Assembly: GCF_001949145.1 (NCBI RefSeq)
Contig: NW_019091552.1
Location: 130,645-194,644 of the forward strand
Source: Acanthaster planci
Taxonomy: Eukaryota; Echinodermata; Asteroidea; Valvatida; Acanthasteridae
Length of the DNA: 64,000 bases
Direction: 5' to 3'
Shown: one piece after another, positions 24,501 to 36,184 of the stretch
How the letters are laid out: the number at the start of each line of letters is the position of its first letter
Numbering within the stretch: position 1 is the first letter of the stretch
Notes under the pieces: generated by a model
What the model was told of the DNA's origin: nothing
The model's database searches: none
The model's input: the letters and a program-made list of their open reading frames with translations, nothing else
Position numbers and translations under genes: made by a program

Positions 24501-26568
24501 TACACAATAGCTGCATGTTGTACTGCAGTAATGAACAGCCATGTTGGTTCCCAAGTCTGAAGTTGGCACTACTCTCTCAATATACAGCTCTGGCCCATGC
24601 ACTCAAGTAATGAAAAAAAAACCAACATTTACTCACTTCTTCACCATGCTTGGACTCGTGACGGAAGCCAGCGAGACTTGAGTAGATGTAACCCTGCCTG
24701 GTGTAAGTCCCCTTCCCTGCCTGATAATCTTCAGTACTGCCAAGTCGTTGACCTTCATATCAAGCACAAAAACAGTGAGTGGGAATATGGCAAGTTTTTA
24801 GTACAAGTCCTGTTTCAAGGAGCAGAGGAAAGAATATTGCTTGGGAAGTTTTGTATTTATAAGATGAATCTGCTGGAATTCTGTTCTGTGTTTGCTTTAC
24901 GAATATGAATGCTAGACATTGATGGAGATCTCATACATGTACATGTACTAGGCCTAAGCTATGACACTGTCAGAGTGCAACGAACTCGAAAAAGTACATT
25001 TGACTGAAATTAGCACATTTGATGGTTACGCTTACCCCAAGTTGCCCAGAAAATGTCTCTTTTTTTCTGATTATCAAAGGTAAATTATATTTACCCCTTA
25101 ATTTGGATGATTTGCCTTATGAATGTTTGCTCCACTGACCTGGTGAGTCATAATTTGACTCATGTACTTTGACAAGGGGGGAACATATTCAGTAATATTC
25201 ATATGGCCCGACAAAATGCCTAAAAACATCCATCATGACCACTTGGAGCAAATCTCCCATATCACCAACCTATGGCACTGAATATTTCCAGCTAATGTGC
25301 CTAACCGTATAGTCACCAGGTCCCTTATGTTGCCATTTACATGTACTGTGAAAACCAATCAGACTTGACAATACATGTACATGTAGGTGGTGAAATTAGG
25401 GACCTCACGACTATCACATACTTAAGTGCCTAACAGACCAGTGAGTGGAGGCGACAATACGGTCACACACGTTAGTGCTTCACGGACAAATGAGCGGAAG
25501 CTGGAAGGGCAAGGGAAGCCATTCCTCCTAGGGCCTCATCTATGAAATCTGAGCACTGTAATATGTTCAAATACAAACACAATTTTAACATGTCATAGGC
25601 CCACATGTACGTCTAGACTAGACTGGAGTTAGGTATATGAAATAGTGGCTCATAGAGGGTGCCCTATTTGGTCATTTTCAGTGCGTCGCCTCTTTGAATC
25701 AGTCTGACAATGATGCTTTCAGATTATCACCCATTGCTAGAGTATGGTGAGGATATGTGAAACTAGACTTTTACCGATAACTAGTGATTGCTGGAGAAAC
25801 CAACAGCACTCTTGTTTTTGAAAGATGTTTTGAAACTGGTTGGATTATCGTCTAAAAATTGTGCCTGTGGATTTTATCGAGAGTTTACCTGAAGAAAGGA
25901 TAGGCCTAGCATACGAATAAAATGCTATAATTCATAAGCTACATTTTATTATCAATCTACACTCGTGGAATTTTTTGTTGAAAATCATCGAATTGCACAA
26001 ACTTTTGTACACTCGGCCAAAAAGTGATTGCCGCCATTGTACAGCACAAATTGCATGGTACGCATCATGAAGCAACTTTTAGTGGAATTTTGTCGCACAG
26101 TGTGCTTTCAATATAGACAACATCAGTTGGAAATCGTATCCAAAACTGCATTTTAAAGAGCACCTCTGAGGAAAACATGTTTTTTTGTGTGATTTAATCT
26201 GTTCAAATAAATATGTAAGCATCCAGATCGAATGCAGTGTCATTAATTTTCAAAAATTTCAGAGCTCAACTAGGCTAGTAGTAGGCCTAGGCCTAGAGGG
26301 CCTACAGTACAGTACATGATGTACTATTACTTTTTATTAGTATTACTTAGTATTACTAACACAGTAACAGACACCAAATCCAAAACTCTGGTTGGAGCTT
26401 TTCTGCTAACACTTCTATTTTAGCATGTCTTCCCATAGTCAGTGAAGTCATTATAACATGTATCAACAACCGGTCATTCTAATTTCCGTCAACACACTGT
26501 CATAAAATCCTTAGCAATAAATAACAAGCGCGTGTCTTACCTGGAATACATATCGAGGAGGCCGCCAT
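18438..26568 (-). CDS. EXOSC1: EXOSC1/CSL4, exosome complex cap subunit, 6 exons
   Basis: Complete gene for the S1/zinc-ribbon-like cap protein of the RNA exosome, which helps hold the nine-subunit core and recruit cofactors for 3'-5' RNA decay in nucleus and cytoplasm. Coding exons: 26568-26541, 24752-24637, 23756-23682, 22048-21875, 20934-20853, 18556-18438. They total 594 bases, 197 residues (human protein 195). Phases agree at every junction, and acceptors and donors are GT/AG, the weakest donor being GTATCC after exon 4. The N-terminal CIPG is split by intron 1. GTYTRQGYIYSSLAG (exon 2) begins the N-terminal domain. FRGMIRREDIRATEKDKVEV with YKSFRPGD (exon 4) is the S1 core. Exon 5 has LGDAQWYLLSTAENELGVV. 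Exon 6 has MVPISW, CPKT and FRKVARVQP, typical of the C-terminal domain. The start follows AAAAG and carries a YY1-type site. Intron 3 holds an inverted-repeat element. The identification is very secure. Confidence 0.97.
20853..20934 (-). CDS. EXOSC1: EXOSC1 exon 5
   Basis: 82 bases, entering in phase 0 and leaving in phase 1 (donor GTAATT). It encodes LSLGDAQWYLLSTAENELGV. Confidence 0.95.
21113..21167. repeat. Short tandem repeat in EXOSC1 intron 4
   Basis: Two copies of ACATACCTAGTACCTACATAC separated by a few bases. Confidence 0.75.
21875..22048 (-). CDS. EXOSC1: EXOSC1 exon 4
   Basis: 174 bases, phase 0 at both ends, holding most of the S1 domain with RATEKDKVEV and YKSFRPGD. The donor GTATCC is poor by consensus, but the next exon joins exactly where homology requires. 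Confidence 0.96.
22346..22805 (+). mobile_element. Inverted-repeat element in EXOSC1 intron 3
   Basis: Left end AGTTCGGGCGGCCTGTTCTTG and right end, read inward, AGTTCGGGTGGCTTGTTCCTG form a roughly 20-bp inverted repeat around about 460 bp. An inverted relative lies at 38,345-38,763 with long shared blocks (for example GATCACACACCACC, AGTTTTGCAAAA). There is no transposase, so it is non-autonomous, superfamily unknown. Confidence 0.75.
23682..23756 (-). CDS. EXOSC1: EXOSC1 exon 3
   Basis: 75 bases, phase 0 at both ends, with a good polypyrimidine tract (TTATCCTCTTTGTAG). It encodes LPELQVLLEDQQTVVPEVGS and the first strand of the S1 domain. Confidence 0.93.
24637..24752 (-). CDS. EXOSC1: EXOSC1 exon 2
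   Basis: 116 bases, entering in phase 1 and leaving in phase 0 (donor GTGAGT). It encodes the conserved GTYTRQGYIYSSLAG block of the N-terminal domain. Confidence 0.95.
26541..26568 (-). CDS. EXOSC1: EXOSC1 exon 1 (coding part)
   Basis: ATG GCG GCC... encodes nine residues plus one base, ending CCAG before the donor GTAAGA. Intron 1 is about 1.8 kb. Confidence 0.93.
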
Positions 26569-26571
26569 CTT
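26560..26571 (-). promoter_or_regulatory. YY1-type site across the EXOSC1 start codon
   Basis: AAGATGGCGGCC on the minus strand equals the vertebrate YY1 consensus, with the ATG inside it. In vertebrate housekeeping promoters such sites often sit just downstream of the start of transcription, so the 5' UTR is probably short. Confidence 0.6.
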
Positions 26572-26649
26572 TTAATTGCACGGCCTCTTGATGGCGCTCT
26601 TGCTGAATCGCTGAAAAAATCACCTTGCTCAGGTCTGAAGGTAGCTGCC

Positions 26650-27990
26650 TGCCTCAGGCTCTTTGCAAAATGACCTACAAGTTGGGGTTTTTGGTGACAG
26701 AAATACCCCGAGTTGAAAGCCACAAACCCTAAATTCATGATTTATAGAAATGTCTCTATGACCCCTTTCTATGATAGCACCTCTTACGAGTCATTTCATG
26801 TAAATACCAGATAAAAAAATTTTTTTTTCATACTTTGATGAAAGGACTTGAGATGCAAGGAAACAAAATGCACAAATATTTCACAAATCCACTTATATCA
26901 CTTTAAAGTATCATCCTTCCCTCTGCTTGAGACAAAGGATATCGTCTCAAGTGTCTCCCCTAGGTTCTTTTTACAGCTTGCATTAAAGTATGTTTTTATA
27001 ACTTGCCAAATTGCTCCTCAAAACGTCAACTTGCCTAGGGATCTCCGAATATTTTCCTTTTGGCTGTGATGAGGGCCAACATTTGGTCTTTTCATGTGAG
27101 GTGAGAAAATCTTGGGCAATTGTATCCTGCTGTGACAGTATTGCCTCAGATATGGTCATTTTTCACAAAACAGGTAATTGCATTTTGGGGGTTTTCCTCA
27201 GTTTGCAATCAAAAATACAAAATGAAATTCAAAGGCACGCTTTTGTGATTCTGGTACTGTTTTTATGTCTTTTGAGTAATGGATACATAAAAAAAATCTA
27301 GTATCCCTCCGAGCCCTAGCCCATGATTTGCCCTATTGACGTCTTGGGTTATTGTTACCACGGGATTTTTGTACTGGTACATGTACATAAATGACTCCTA
27401 TTGGAAGAGCAGGGTTTACGACTCATCCCCGACGGTAGCCTTCCCACAGTCTCTTTGTCGCCTGCCTGCGCTGCCACCCAATGACACAATCCACCGGCAA
27501 AGAAGAAACCAAATTGTTCGCACAAATCTCTTGGAAACGTTTTATAGTGGTCAAAAAACATCTTGGGCTTAGCCCTAAACCCTTAGATGTTTCACTGGCC
27601 GAAACCTTTCTGTCAGCAAATGCCACATTGAGGCAAAATATCATTGGAGTTGCAGTGGTGGAAATAGACAATCAGAGTGGAAATATTTGATGATGGTTTC
27701 CGGTGATCATTCTCTCAGATAAACCAAGTTGTGAATAGTCAGATATGAATAAAAATTAGAGGTTTTACATGTATGCCTGTTGTATCAGAACAAAGGGCTT
27801 TTCTGCATTTTCCTATTTAAGAAAAAGCGTATTTGTTCATTTTTTATTTATGAATACATGTATTTCAATTTCACACTTTTCTCTTTAAAACATACTCCAG
27901 AGCTAATACATCAGTAAAGAAAAAACCCAACTTACTTCCAAAAAGTTATAGGAATCAATTTTGAAATCTAAAAGGAGAATCTTGCAACTT
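26650..27990. other. Upstream flank of EXOSC1, no gene supported
   Basis: I looked for a divergent gene sharing the EXOSC1 promoter and found none. Plus-strand frames at 27.3-27.7 kb have no recognisable product or clear splice sites. Confidence 0.45.
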
Positions 27991-28057
27991 CTTTAGGAAC
28001 GGAATGGCCCAGAATCAAGCCCTGCAACCCAGCATCCTAACCACTAGACCACAAACT
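27990..28057 (-). mobile_element. tRNA-derived SINE head
   Basis: On the minus strand GTGGTCTAGTGGTTAGGATG is an intact tRNA A-box region, and GGCTTGATTC about 25 bases on resembles a B box. The acceptor stem does not close, so this is a SINE head, not a gene. Confidence 0.55.
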
Positions 28058-28586
28058 AAACAAATCTCGTCACTAAAACTACACCATATTGATTAGATTG
28101 TTGAAGAAGTGTAAGCATTGACAGCCTCTTTTAATTTTGCTCCATAAGCTGATATATTGCATTTTTATTGCAAATCTTATGTATTAACGATCATGGCAAA
28201 ACATATTCATTATTTTGAAGCTGAGACTGTAATTTCCCTGATCTGATGAGTTCACAGATATTGAATGAACTGGACAATCCATTCCTTCTGTACCTTCGTG
28301 ATGTGCATTTCTTTTGCAACAATACCAGGGTCACTTTTTTGCCCAAATAGAGCTTCAACTCTGTTTCTGAAGCTCCATCACAGAAAATTTGAAGAGGCCC
28401 ATCACAACCGGGGGCGGGGACATGTGAGACATAACACAGAAAAAGTGGGAAACAACAAAGTGAAAGTACCCAACATGATGCTATGCCTATATCAGAGCTG
28501 TTTCCATTTCACGAAGAAGGCAGCATCAATTCTAGAAGACGCTGAGTTACTTGAATCACCATCTGTTATAAAGTAATGACATAAGA

Positions 28587-28862
28587 TTGTTTGAGAAGCA
28601 CACACTTCATGACAAGTTGCAGGTTGGGACAGGAGTTACCCGATGTACGGAAGCAAATGTAATCCCAGACAAAGAACAAGCCCTGCCTGCAGATTGGGCT
28701 ATACAGAAACGTCAACAGTCAAAATATTTCAACGAAAAACAAAATGGTTTCCTAGATGAAATGTTCAACCTTGGTGAAGTGGTCAAAATGTGACCCTGCT
28801 GTTGTTGCAGGACAGTACACATCAATAAAAACACACAAAGAAACAGATCTCACGTTATTTTA
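28587..28862 (+). pseudogene. Broken transposon-type ORF fragment
   Basis: The frame gives DWAIQKRQQSKYFNEKQNGF, then LDEMFNLGE. One frame over it gives KCDPAVVAGQ, just past a stop at 28,793. The pattern W---K--R--F-----L---F--GE-----DP--VA is familiar from uncharacterised, multi-copy proteins in cnidarian, echinoderm and lancelet genomes. A single frameshift at about 28,785 separates the halves. The upstream frame (28,265-28,576) may belong to the same relic but is not recognisable. Confidence 0.4.
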
Positions 28863-28869
28863 GCCAAAT

Positions 28870-30930
28870 TGAATCAACAATAGACGATTCTGGTGTCAGT
28901 GATTGACAGTGCAAACTTCAAACAGGCCTTAATCAAACAGATGATCAATAAAAGTTAACAAGCTCCAGCTCCAGATGTTTTAGTGCATTCGGTTCTGACT
29001 CCTTGCCCGCTCAGTTGGGCTGTACGCTCGCAGCAAATTTTACCTGCACTGGTTGCACAATAGCCGACGTGCTACGGTAACCGTACTGGCGTAACACGGG
29101 GGGGGGCCTTAAGAGTTTGTCTTCCCACACCCCCCACAGATTTTAGTATTAAATACCATTATCTACACAAGTGCATTTGTTTTAATCCCCGATATTTTAT
29201 AAAAGTGCCCTTTTCAAATAATCGCCCTTTTTACCTCAAATCCTTTGTTACAAGTGTCCTTTGCCTAAAATAGTTGTCCTTTCCCTAAAACTTCCACTTT
29301 TCACGAACGACCGAAATGTTTGTACAAGGCCCCTAAATAATGTCACATGATTAGGCCGATGTGCATTCAAAGTCAGAAATTGCCGTTGATCTCTATAGGG
29401 CCTGAAAGTAAAAGGTCACGCCGCAAGCTTCAGGAACCCTCGCGCAGCCCGCCTGGCGTTTCCATGGGACTACCCTATCACGTTGTATAAATTTTGGAAG
29501 AATAACCCTTGATTTAAACCACCCCAAGAAACACAATGTCGAAATTGTATCTTTATTTTTCAAGTTGTGTTGTCGAAAAGTCCAGGCATTATCGCTTCTT
29601 TTGTCCATGAGCATTTGCTTTTCACTCATGTACTTACGTGAAAATGAGAATGCCAGGTAATAATGCTTAACGTTGTGAAGATTCACCTACCTACAGTCGG
29701 TGGGTTAGAACTAGCCCAATGAAGTTCTTGCTTACACAGGTTTGACAAGACTTCAGAATTTTTCGAGAATGCAGACTATTCCTTGAAGATTATTTCGCTT
29801 CTTTCTTCAACGAATTATGATAAATTGATGAAGCTAGTTTGGTCATGGTCTTTTTTTTTGTGGTCTAAGTTTTTCTCTATTGGTGATTTATTGTTGTGTA
29901 AGTACATAGCAATAAGCAAGCAATCAACCCTTTGTAAGAAACATTTTAATTGAGTAAATTCTGGGTTCACAATCTGAACAGGAAAATGCGCACTGAATCA
30001 TGTCTGCCCTCGATGACATCACAGCAACAGCGCCCCCAGTTGTCCAGGAGAGCATAATTAATTTTAAATGTTTAAAAAGTGCTATTAACGGGAATGTCAA
30101 TGAGTATTCACACATTAATAGAGTAGTGTTATGTGGCAGAAAAATCATGTCTGAGAAAAATTCATAGCAACTACACTTTAATATGCTAGTAAAAGAACTT
30201 TTTCAGGAGTACTTTTTTTTAATTAAAGAAGTACATAGACGAAAAGAAGTGCGAATTCTAAATTTGTTCCTAGTGTACGGCTACGAATGCGTGTCCCTAG
30301 GTGTCGACCTTCAGGCTCTTGTACTAAGGAGGATAGTAGGTGGCGATCGCTGCTCACACGCTGGTTGTCACGTTAGGTGTGAACACAACGGACGACATTG
30401 TGGTTCATCCCTCCCAAGTCGTCTGCAGATATATACGTTGTATATTGTATTTGAATTTCACCGTGTTCACGGTACGACCACTCTGGATACTTGTAACCAT
30501 GGAAATTTGGGGAAGTGGATGAACAGTGCTCTGTAATTAGTCTCTTCATACGATGAAAAAATGGCAGGGCCAAGTTGATGTGGTCCACTAAATTTGTCCA
30601 TTTTCTTATTTTATAAAATTCTACGTTTTCATATTATAGTCCTCATTTTAAATCTTTGAAGTGGTTTTGAATTTCGGAACCAGTGGCAACATCCAAAGTT
30701 CGTAATTTATTTATTTCATTCATTATTTCTAATTTTCAAAAAGCAATGCTAATGGTTGCATAAAAGCCGTACTTCGTGCTACATTATGACGGTGTGCGGC
30801 GTTCTCATGCTTTGTTTGCCTCACACGTGTACACCTGCGGCTTTTGGGCAGAACAACATGATGCACTTGCGGCATCGCTCAATGCCAGGCGACCTTCTTA
30901 TGGTGATCTGAAGTCAAAAAATAGCCTCGT
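28870..30930. other. Repeat-poor stretch without supported genes
   Basis: A partial hAT-like end (CTGGCGTAACACGGGG) lies at about 29,087 without a matching second end. No exon is supported. Confidence 0.4.
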
Positions 30931-30934
30931 GACG

Positions 30935-31440
30935 TGCCATCGCCTCGCCGCCATGATGCGACGCTGCGACTTCTCTGTCGCTCTCCTACCGTCCCTTCGT
31001 GCCTTCGACCTGTTGCTTTGTGCTGTCGACCCGTTTTGTCGTGTTATTCAGTTGTCGCGTCGTACCACCTTGTCGACCTGTCGCGTTGTGCCTTCGCATC
31101 GTGCTATCGCTGTTGCCATTTCGTGATCACATCTAGAAGGCCCTATACACGCACATCATTTTTTCCCAGAACTTGTGACATACACCCTCTATTGGCCTTG
31201 ATAATCACCTGTCATTTCTTAGAAACAGTAAGGAACGGCGGCATTATACGACGGACGACGACACGACACAACAGCACAACACGACGCTACAACTGCACGA
31301 CGCGACGCCACGACGGCACCACGCAATGCATTAAACAAGCATAAAAGTAGTGAGAAAGGGGGCTACGTCACGACGTGATGACACGACGCAACGGAGCTGT
31401 CGCAGCGTCGCGTCCCGGAGTTGGGACGTCGGCACGGCGG
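30935..31440. repeat. GC-rich foldback-like structure of GACGACAC-type repeats
   Basis: The left arm (30,935-31,125) is rich in TGTCG/GTCGTG. The right arm (31,236-31,440) is rich in the complement (ACGACACGACA). A perfect 13-bp pair GCGACGCTGCGAC / GTCGCAGCGTCGC sits at 30,958-30,970 and 31,399-31,411. The open frames here are translated repeat, not genes. Confidence 0.6.
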
Positions 31441-31448
31441 CAACGTAA

Positions 31449-31666
31449 TTTTGTCGTCTATCCGGTTCATAAGTGTGACGTCACTTCAGTTTAAACCACG
31501 CCCACTGCACATACACTGCATATAGAATTACGTGCATTGATCGCCATTATTTTATTTTACATGGAACCACGGAACCGAAAGTTAACGTGCTATTTCAGCG
31601 ATCGTCCAGTGGGGGCCCGCAAATCGTGGTACGCACGAGCTCATTAATATTTTGTGATCCCTCGGG
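31449..31666. repeat. Second, partial copy of the 12-kb inverted-repeat element
   Basis: TATCCGGTTC, AAGTGTGACG and TTCAGTTTAAACCACGCCC repeat the order seen at 12,197-12,255, and a terminal ATCCCTC occurs at 31,660. No left inverted repeat remains. Confidence 0.6.
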
Positions 31667-31669
31667 GTT

Positions 31670-34600
31670 TTTACAAAAAGATATGCCAAAATCAGGAGGG
31701 ATCATAGAAATATTTCTATAAATCCCGAATTTGGGACAGGTAGTTTCCAGTTCGGAGTAGGTCTTTCATAAAAGGACCCAAATTGCGCATAGTTTTACTA
31801 CTATTTCGGAGGTGGAAAAGCAATAAAAAGTTTGATGTGGCTAACCTTCGTTAAATTGAAACAAATAGTGATCTTTTTTGCCATGGTCTTGAATTTCCAG
31901 TGAAAAAAACGGATGCCAACCTCTTCATGACGGTCAACAGGGGGCGCTATTTCGGTCTGATTTTACACTGTTTTCTATGGCCACGTATTTGGTGTAGTGC
32001 AACCTTACTTTGGTTGGACAGTCGATGTTAGTTCCCCGAAGTCTGTCCAACCTCAAATCATGTTAAATTTGTAGATTTTGCCGTCTAATTGTTCGTGCTT
32101 ATTGGTAATTATACCTCCCATTATAGGTAATCATACCTCCCAACTAAGACATGACCCTCTACTCTATCCCGCATTTGTAAATACCTAAGACAGTCTCCCT
32201 ATGAAACAAACGTGCAACTTGATCGCTGAGAAGTGTTTTATTTTTAGCTCTGTGGATAATGCATCATGCCAGCTGCGTAAATCACGCTCTGGCACCTCGA
32301 TACAAGACATTCTGATTGGGCAAGAGTCTGTGAGCGCGCGGCTCGCTACGCGCGCGCCTATTGGGCTATTTGCACAGGTAATATTCCAGAAAATGGACAG
32401 AGGTGTTCACGAAAAGGAAGGTAAAATTCATGAATAAAATAGCTGGAAATTCATCATATATTGACTTCTTTTGATTCTCTGACTAAAAGGTATTGATGAA
32501 TGTCGGTCTCATAAACTAACGTTTAGGACCGGCTCAGGAGACTGAACGCTGATAATTAGTCGCGTCTTTTCTCATGAGCCGGTCTTTAAAGCAAATATTT
32601 ATTCCCCTAGTAAACCCCAAGGTTCACGTATTTTTCAAAGGGAAATTATTAACTGCGCATGTCCTCTAAAGGGGTCATTTGCATGCGTTATGAGGGCCTT
32701 GGGAATTTGTGCCAAGCAAACAGCTGCTTCATTTCATGAAATTTACGTCTTGATTTCACTTTTAGGAAGTAAAAATGCCTACCCAAAATATTTTCATGGT
32801 AAGAAAAGGCCTTTTCCTAAACGTGTTTTGTGAAAATAAAATTGAGAAATAGTACCAGAGTGGTCACAACTAGTAATTTTTGTGAACTGCTATTTTCGAA
32901 AGCGGTAGTTTGTTTACGTTTTGATGCGAAATTTGAAGGTCCCAAAAAAGAATTCGAAGTTTTCCTGAAGTTTTCAAAAGTGGGCTATGGTGAAGAGAGG
33001 AGTGAACGTTTTAGATTTGTTGACCTTTTTTGCTAGATTTTGTTCTCTTCCCGACTGGATGCGTTTGCATATCGACCTAACTCAGCACCGATTCCGCTCA
33101 TTCTGCATAATCTTGCGCTGCAGTACGGCCTTGCAAGCATAAGAATTCAGTGACTCGAGAACGAAAGACGAACTCAAAAATACAGTATGTTAGCATGAAA
33201 TGTATTATTGAAACTCTCCACTCTCCCGAAGCGCACAAATGGCAGGAGTGCGGCCCGCTGATCAGAGAGAGCATAGGCTACTCCCTGTCATGCAAGAATA
33301 TAGGTACTCCTGACTCGGGAGTAATACTCGCATCTTCACTCGTGTTAACAGGAGTAACCGCCCGAACGCACCCCAATTAAGCCATTTTTTCGGACCTCAG
33401 AGCTGGGAAGGGGAGGATTCCACTGCAGAGGCGTAAATTTGCACCAGAAAGGGGGGGGGGGTAATTTGTGTGGGGATGGCTTGCCAGTAATGGAAATTTG
33501 AAAAGCGGGGGAAGAGTGCTGGAACCATTTAGCACGGGGGGAGGGCGATGTTCATTATATATAGATGAATATCTGTAATATACAGAATCTTATGGGGATA
33601 TATACCATCATCCCTCGAGATTTACCCCATTAATGTTCCGCTGACTGGATGTTCATGGCAGCAAGTAACCTGTAATGGTTTGTGTGTGTCAGCTATTTGT
33701 AAAAGGGATTAGCCCATCCCAGCATCCGGTCAGGGGGAGGGGCGGATGCGAGAGAACACAGCACGGATTCATTTCAATAAAAATAGACCTATTACAGGTC
33801 GGACATAACGCGATTGGTCAGAACAGCATAGGACAGGGCTTGGACGTGTCGGTCTGTGTGGTTCGTGTAAGCATGGGGTGGGCCTTAATGGATCGGTCGC
33901 TGTGGTTCGTAGAAGTGACATTGTTCCAACTCCTACACTCCTGCTATGTAAAACGCGTAACCTCCTATTAACGCACAGAGCCATAGGGATAGTATCTTCA
34001 CAGTGCTGCAATGCTATAAGATACCAATTGATACATTCGACATTACACTTAAAATATTCACAAATATTAGTTTGGCAATTGCCTATTGTGTGATTTATTC
34101 ACAAATAATGCATCATTTGCTGAAGCTTACATTGCCAAAAATGACTTATCTAATGTGCAGAAACGTGCCTTGTGAATCTTAACAAGTAAACTTAAGGGCA
34201 AAATCTGAAATTATTGACTGGTGACCAGCGAAGATTCTGCCTTTGTTTTCCGTATAGATTACTAATCCGTCGACCGAATCCAAGTTATGACTGTATTAGC
34301 ACTACGCTTGCATGCAGTTGGCATTCCTGCATAGAATGCTTTTCCGATGTAATCATTTGCCATATTCAGGAGCGCGTGCGACGGATGCGCAAGTGTGGTG
34401 CCAACACAGTATTTGTGTCTCGTTGACTTTTCAATAAAACACCTAAGTCTAGTTTTTACCCTTATTCAATAATTACACCCTTTGGGGGGAAAAGGGCAAT
34501 ATTGTTTCCGTGAAACACAATCTTAGGATGCATCAATAACTGCCTGAATTTAAAAAAAAGTTTCAGAAATTTTCAAACGTAATCATGGGAAAGTTTCTTT

Positions 34601-36180
34601 TTTTCAGTTGCTATGCTTTAGAAGGTGGGTGTGAACAGTTTGCAATTTACAGAGCATAAAATCACGAGAAGAAAATCGAGAAATCTGAGAATTAACACAC
34701 TCTGCTGTTAATCTAAGCTTACCACCTATAGCAAGTTTAAAAGGGAAATTTCGTATACGTATCACAACCTAGCCTTTTTTTGTTCGAAGAATGCAACTGC
34801 TCTTTTGTTGAATCCTTCGTACTCCATGTCAACCTCATGATCTACGTTAATCCATGTACAGTACTGGCAATGGTCCAAAAATAGAACTCGATCTCTACAA
34901 TGAGCATGTCTGTAGAACTATTTCAACAGTCCAACGTACTTGGATAAGTCAATAATTAATTAATTTTTGTAACACAATGGTATCCAGCAACTCCCGCTGA
35001 CTAGTGTCCCATTGAAGACAGCCGGGGTTCAGCGACCGAAACGTTGCACCCAATATTCTTATTATACAGTTCAAAGAGCAATACATCTAAACCCGACCAT
35101 GACTACGTTTTCAACCTCAGCACAACGTCTAATAGATCTCCGAAAGCTCAGAGCTTTATGGACCGATTTCCTGTGCTATCATACAGAACTCGTTGTTCCT
35201 TTATGACAAAGCTCCCAAACAAAATAGACTCTAAAAATACAAGTTAATCCACATTTACAAGTTGAAGGGAATGCGTATATATGTGAAATTCCATTCAGAC
35301 ATCGCGTGGCATTATTTCCTCTTAGATCTTAAGTCAACATTACTGGATCCAAAAAGAAAACAACCATCCTAATGCACCACTGGCAAAAACGCGGAACGTC
35401 TTTTACGCTTGTATTTTTGTTTAGTTACTGCTTGGTCTCGTCAGGAACTTCTAATGTTTATGCTGAAATCTTCTGGTCTCTTGAAGTCAAGTTAAACTGG
35501 TCCACGTCAAGCTCTTTGCAAATAATCATGAAATGTAGACTTATTTACCACACATATAAAGTGCTTTCCCGAAAAACTGCTTATTAATTTGTGATATGGA
35601 AATTAAAAAGTAAGCATTCTTATGTAAACACAACATAACTGTTAATAATGAAAACGATCAGGTATGTTTCGACAAATTCATATTCTGTTCGGTAGATGAG
35701 CTTTCATTTAATACATGTTTTGTCTAAAGAGACAAGGGGTAAATGAACAAATTACAATGTATATCTCATCGACAATGTCTACAGAATCAGCAGGGTAAAA
35801 CCAAAACCTGACAAAGCAGCCATCTTGATCTGGTCCCTGACTTGGTGCTTTGTTAAGGGTAGTTTATATTGCTCTTCCCTATTCGGCTTCGCCCTGTGAA
35901 AAGCTTGGAATACCAGACTTGCCGCAGTATCGGACAGGAAATAGGGAATATGCCATTGTTGTTGGTGTCACGGTCTCATACGCTGTGCTGGCTTCTCCGA
36001 GAGGGAATTGCTGAGTGGTGTACTTTCTTGAGAACTTCACTTTGTAAGTTCATTAGGGTTGTACTGGTGTATACTTGAAATCACGTGGACGTTAAAGGGT
36101 ACCGGTTGAATCCAGGATTTCTGCGGCGCACGCGACAAAATTGTGCGAGTCGTGCTGAGTGTGCGGTCTTTTCCTTGAAC
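31670..36180. other. Intergenic, only weak signals
   Basis: Includes the hairpin at 32.5 kb and a G-rich possible hAT end (CAGAGGCGTAAATTTGC) at 33,427 without a partner. A hammerhead-like motif at 35.0 kb is discussed in the findings. No exon is supported. Confidence 0.4.
32526..32592. repeat. Inverted repeat / hairpin
   Basis: GGACCGGCTCAGGAGA faces TCTCATGAGCCGGTCTTT across about 30 bases, an imperfect stem of about 16 bp. Function unknown. Confidence 0.55.
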
Positions 36181-36184
36181 TTAG

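Noticed and set aside
30776-31344. 116- and 136-codon frames
   Set aside because: They are translated GC-rich TGTCG/ACGAC repeats (strings such as HNSTTRRYNCTTRRH).
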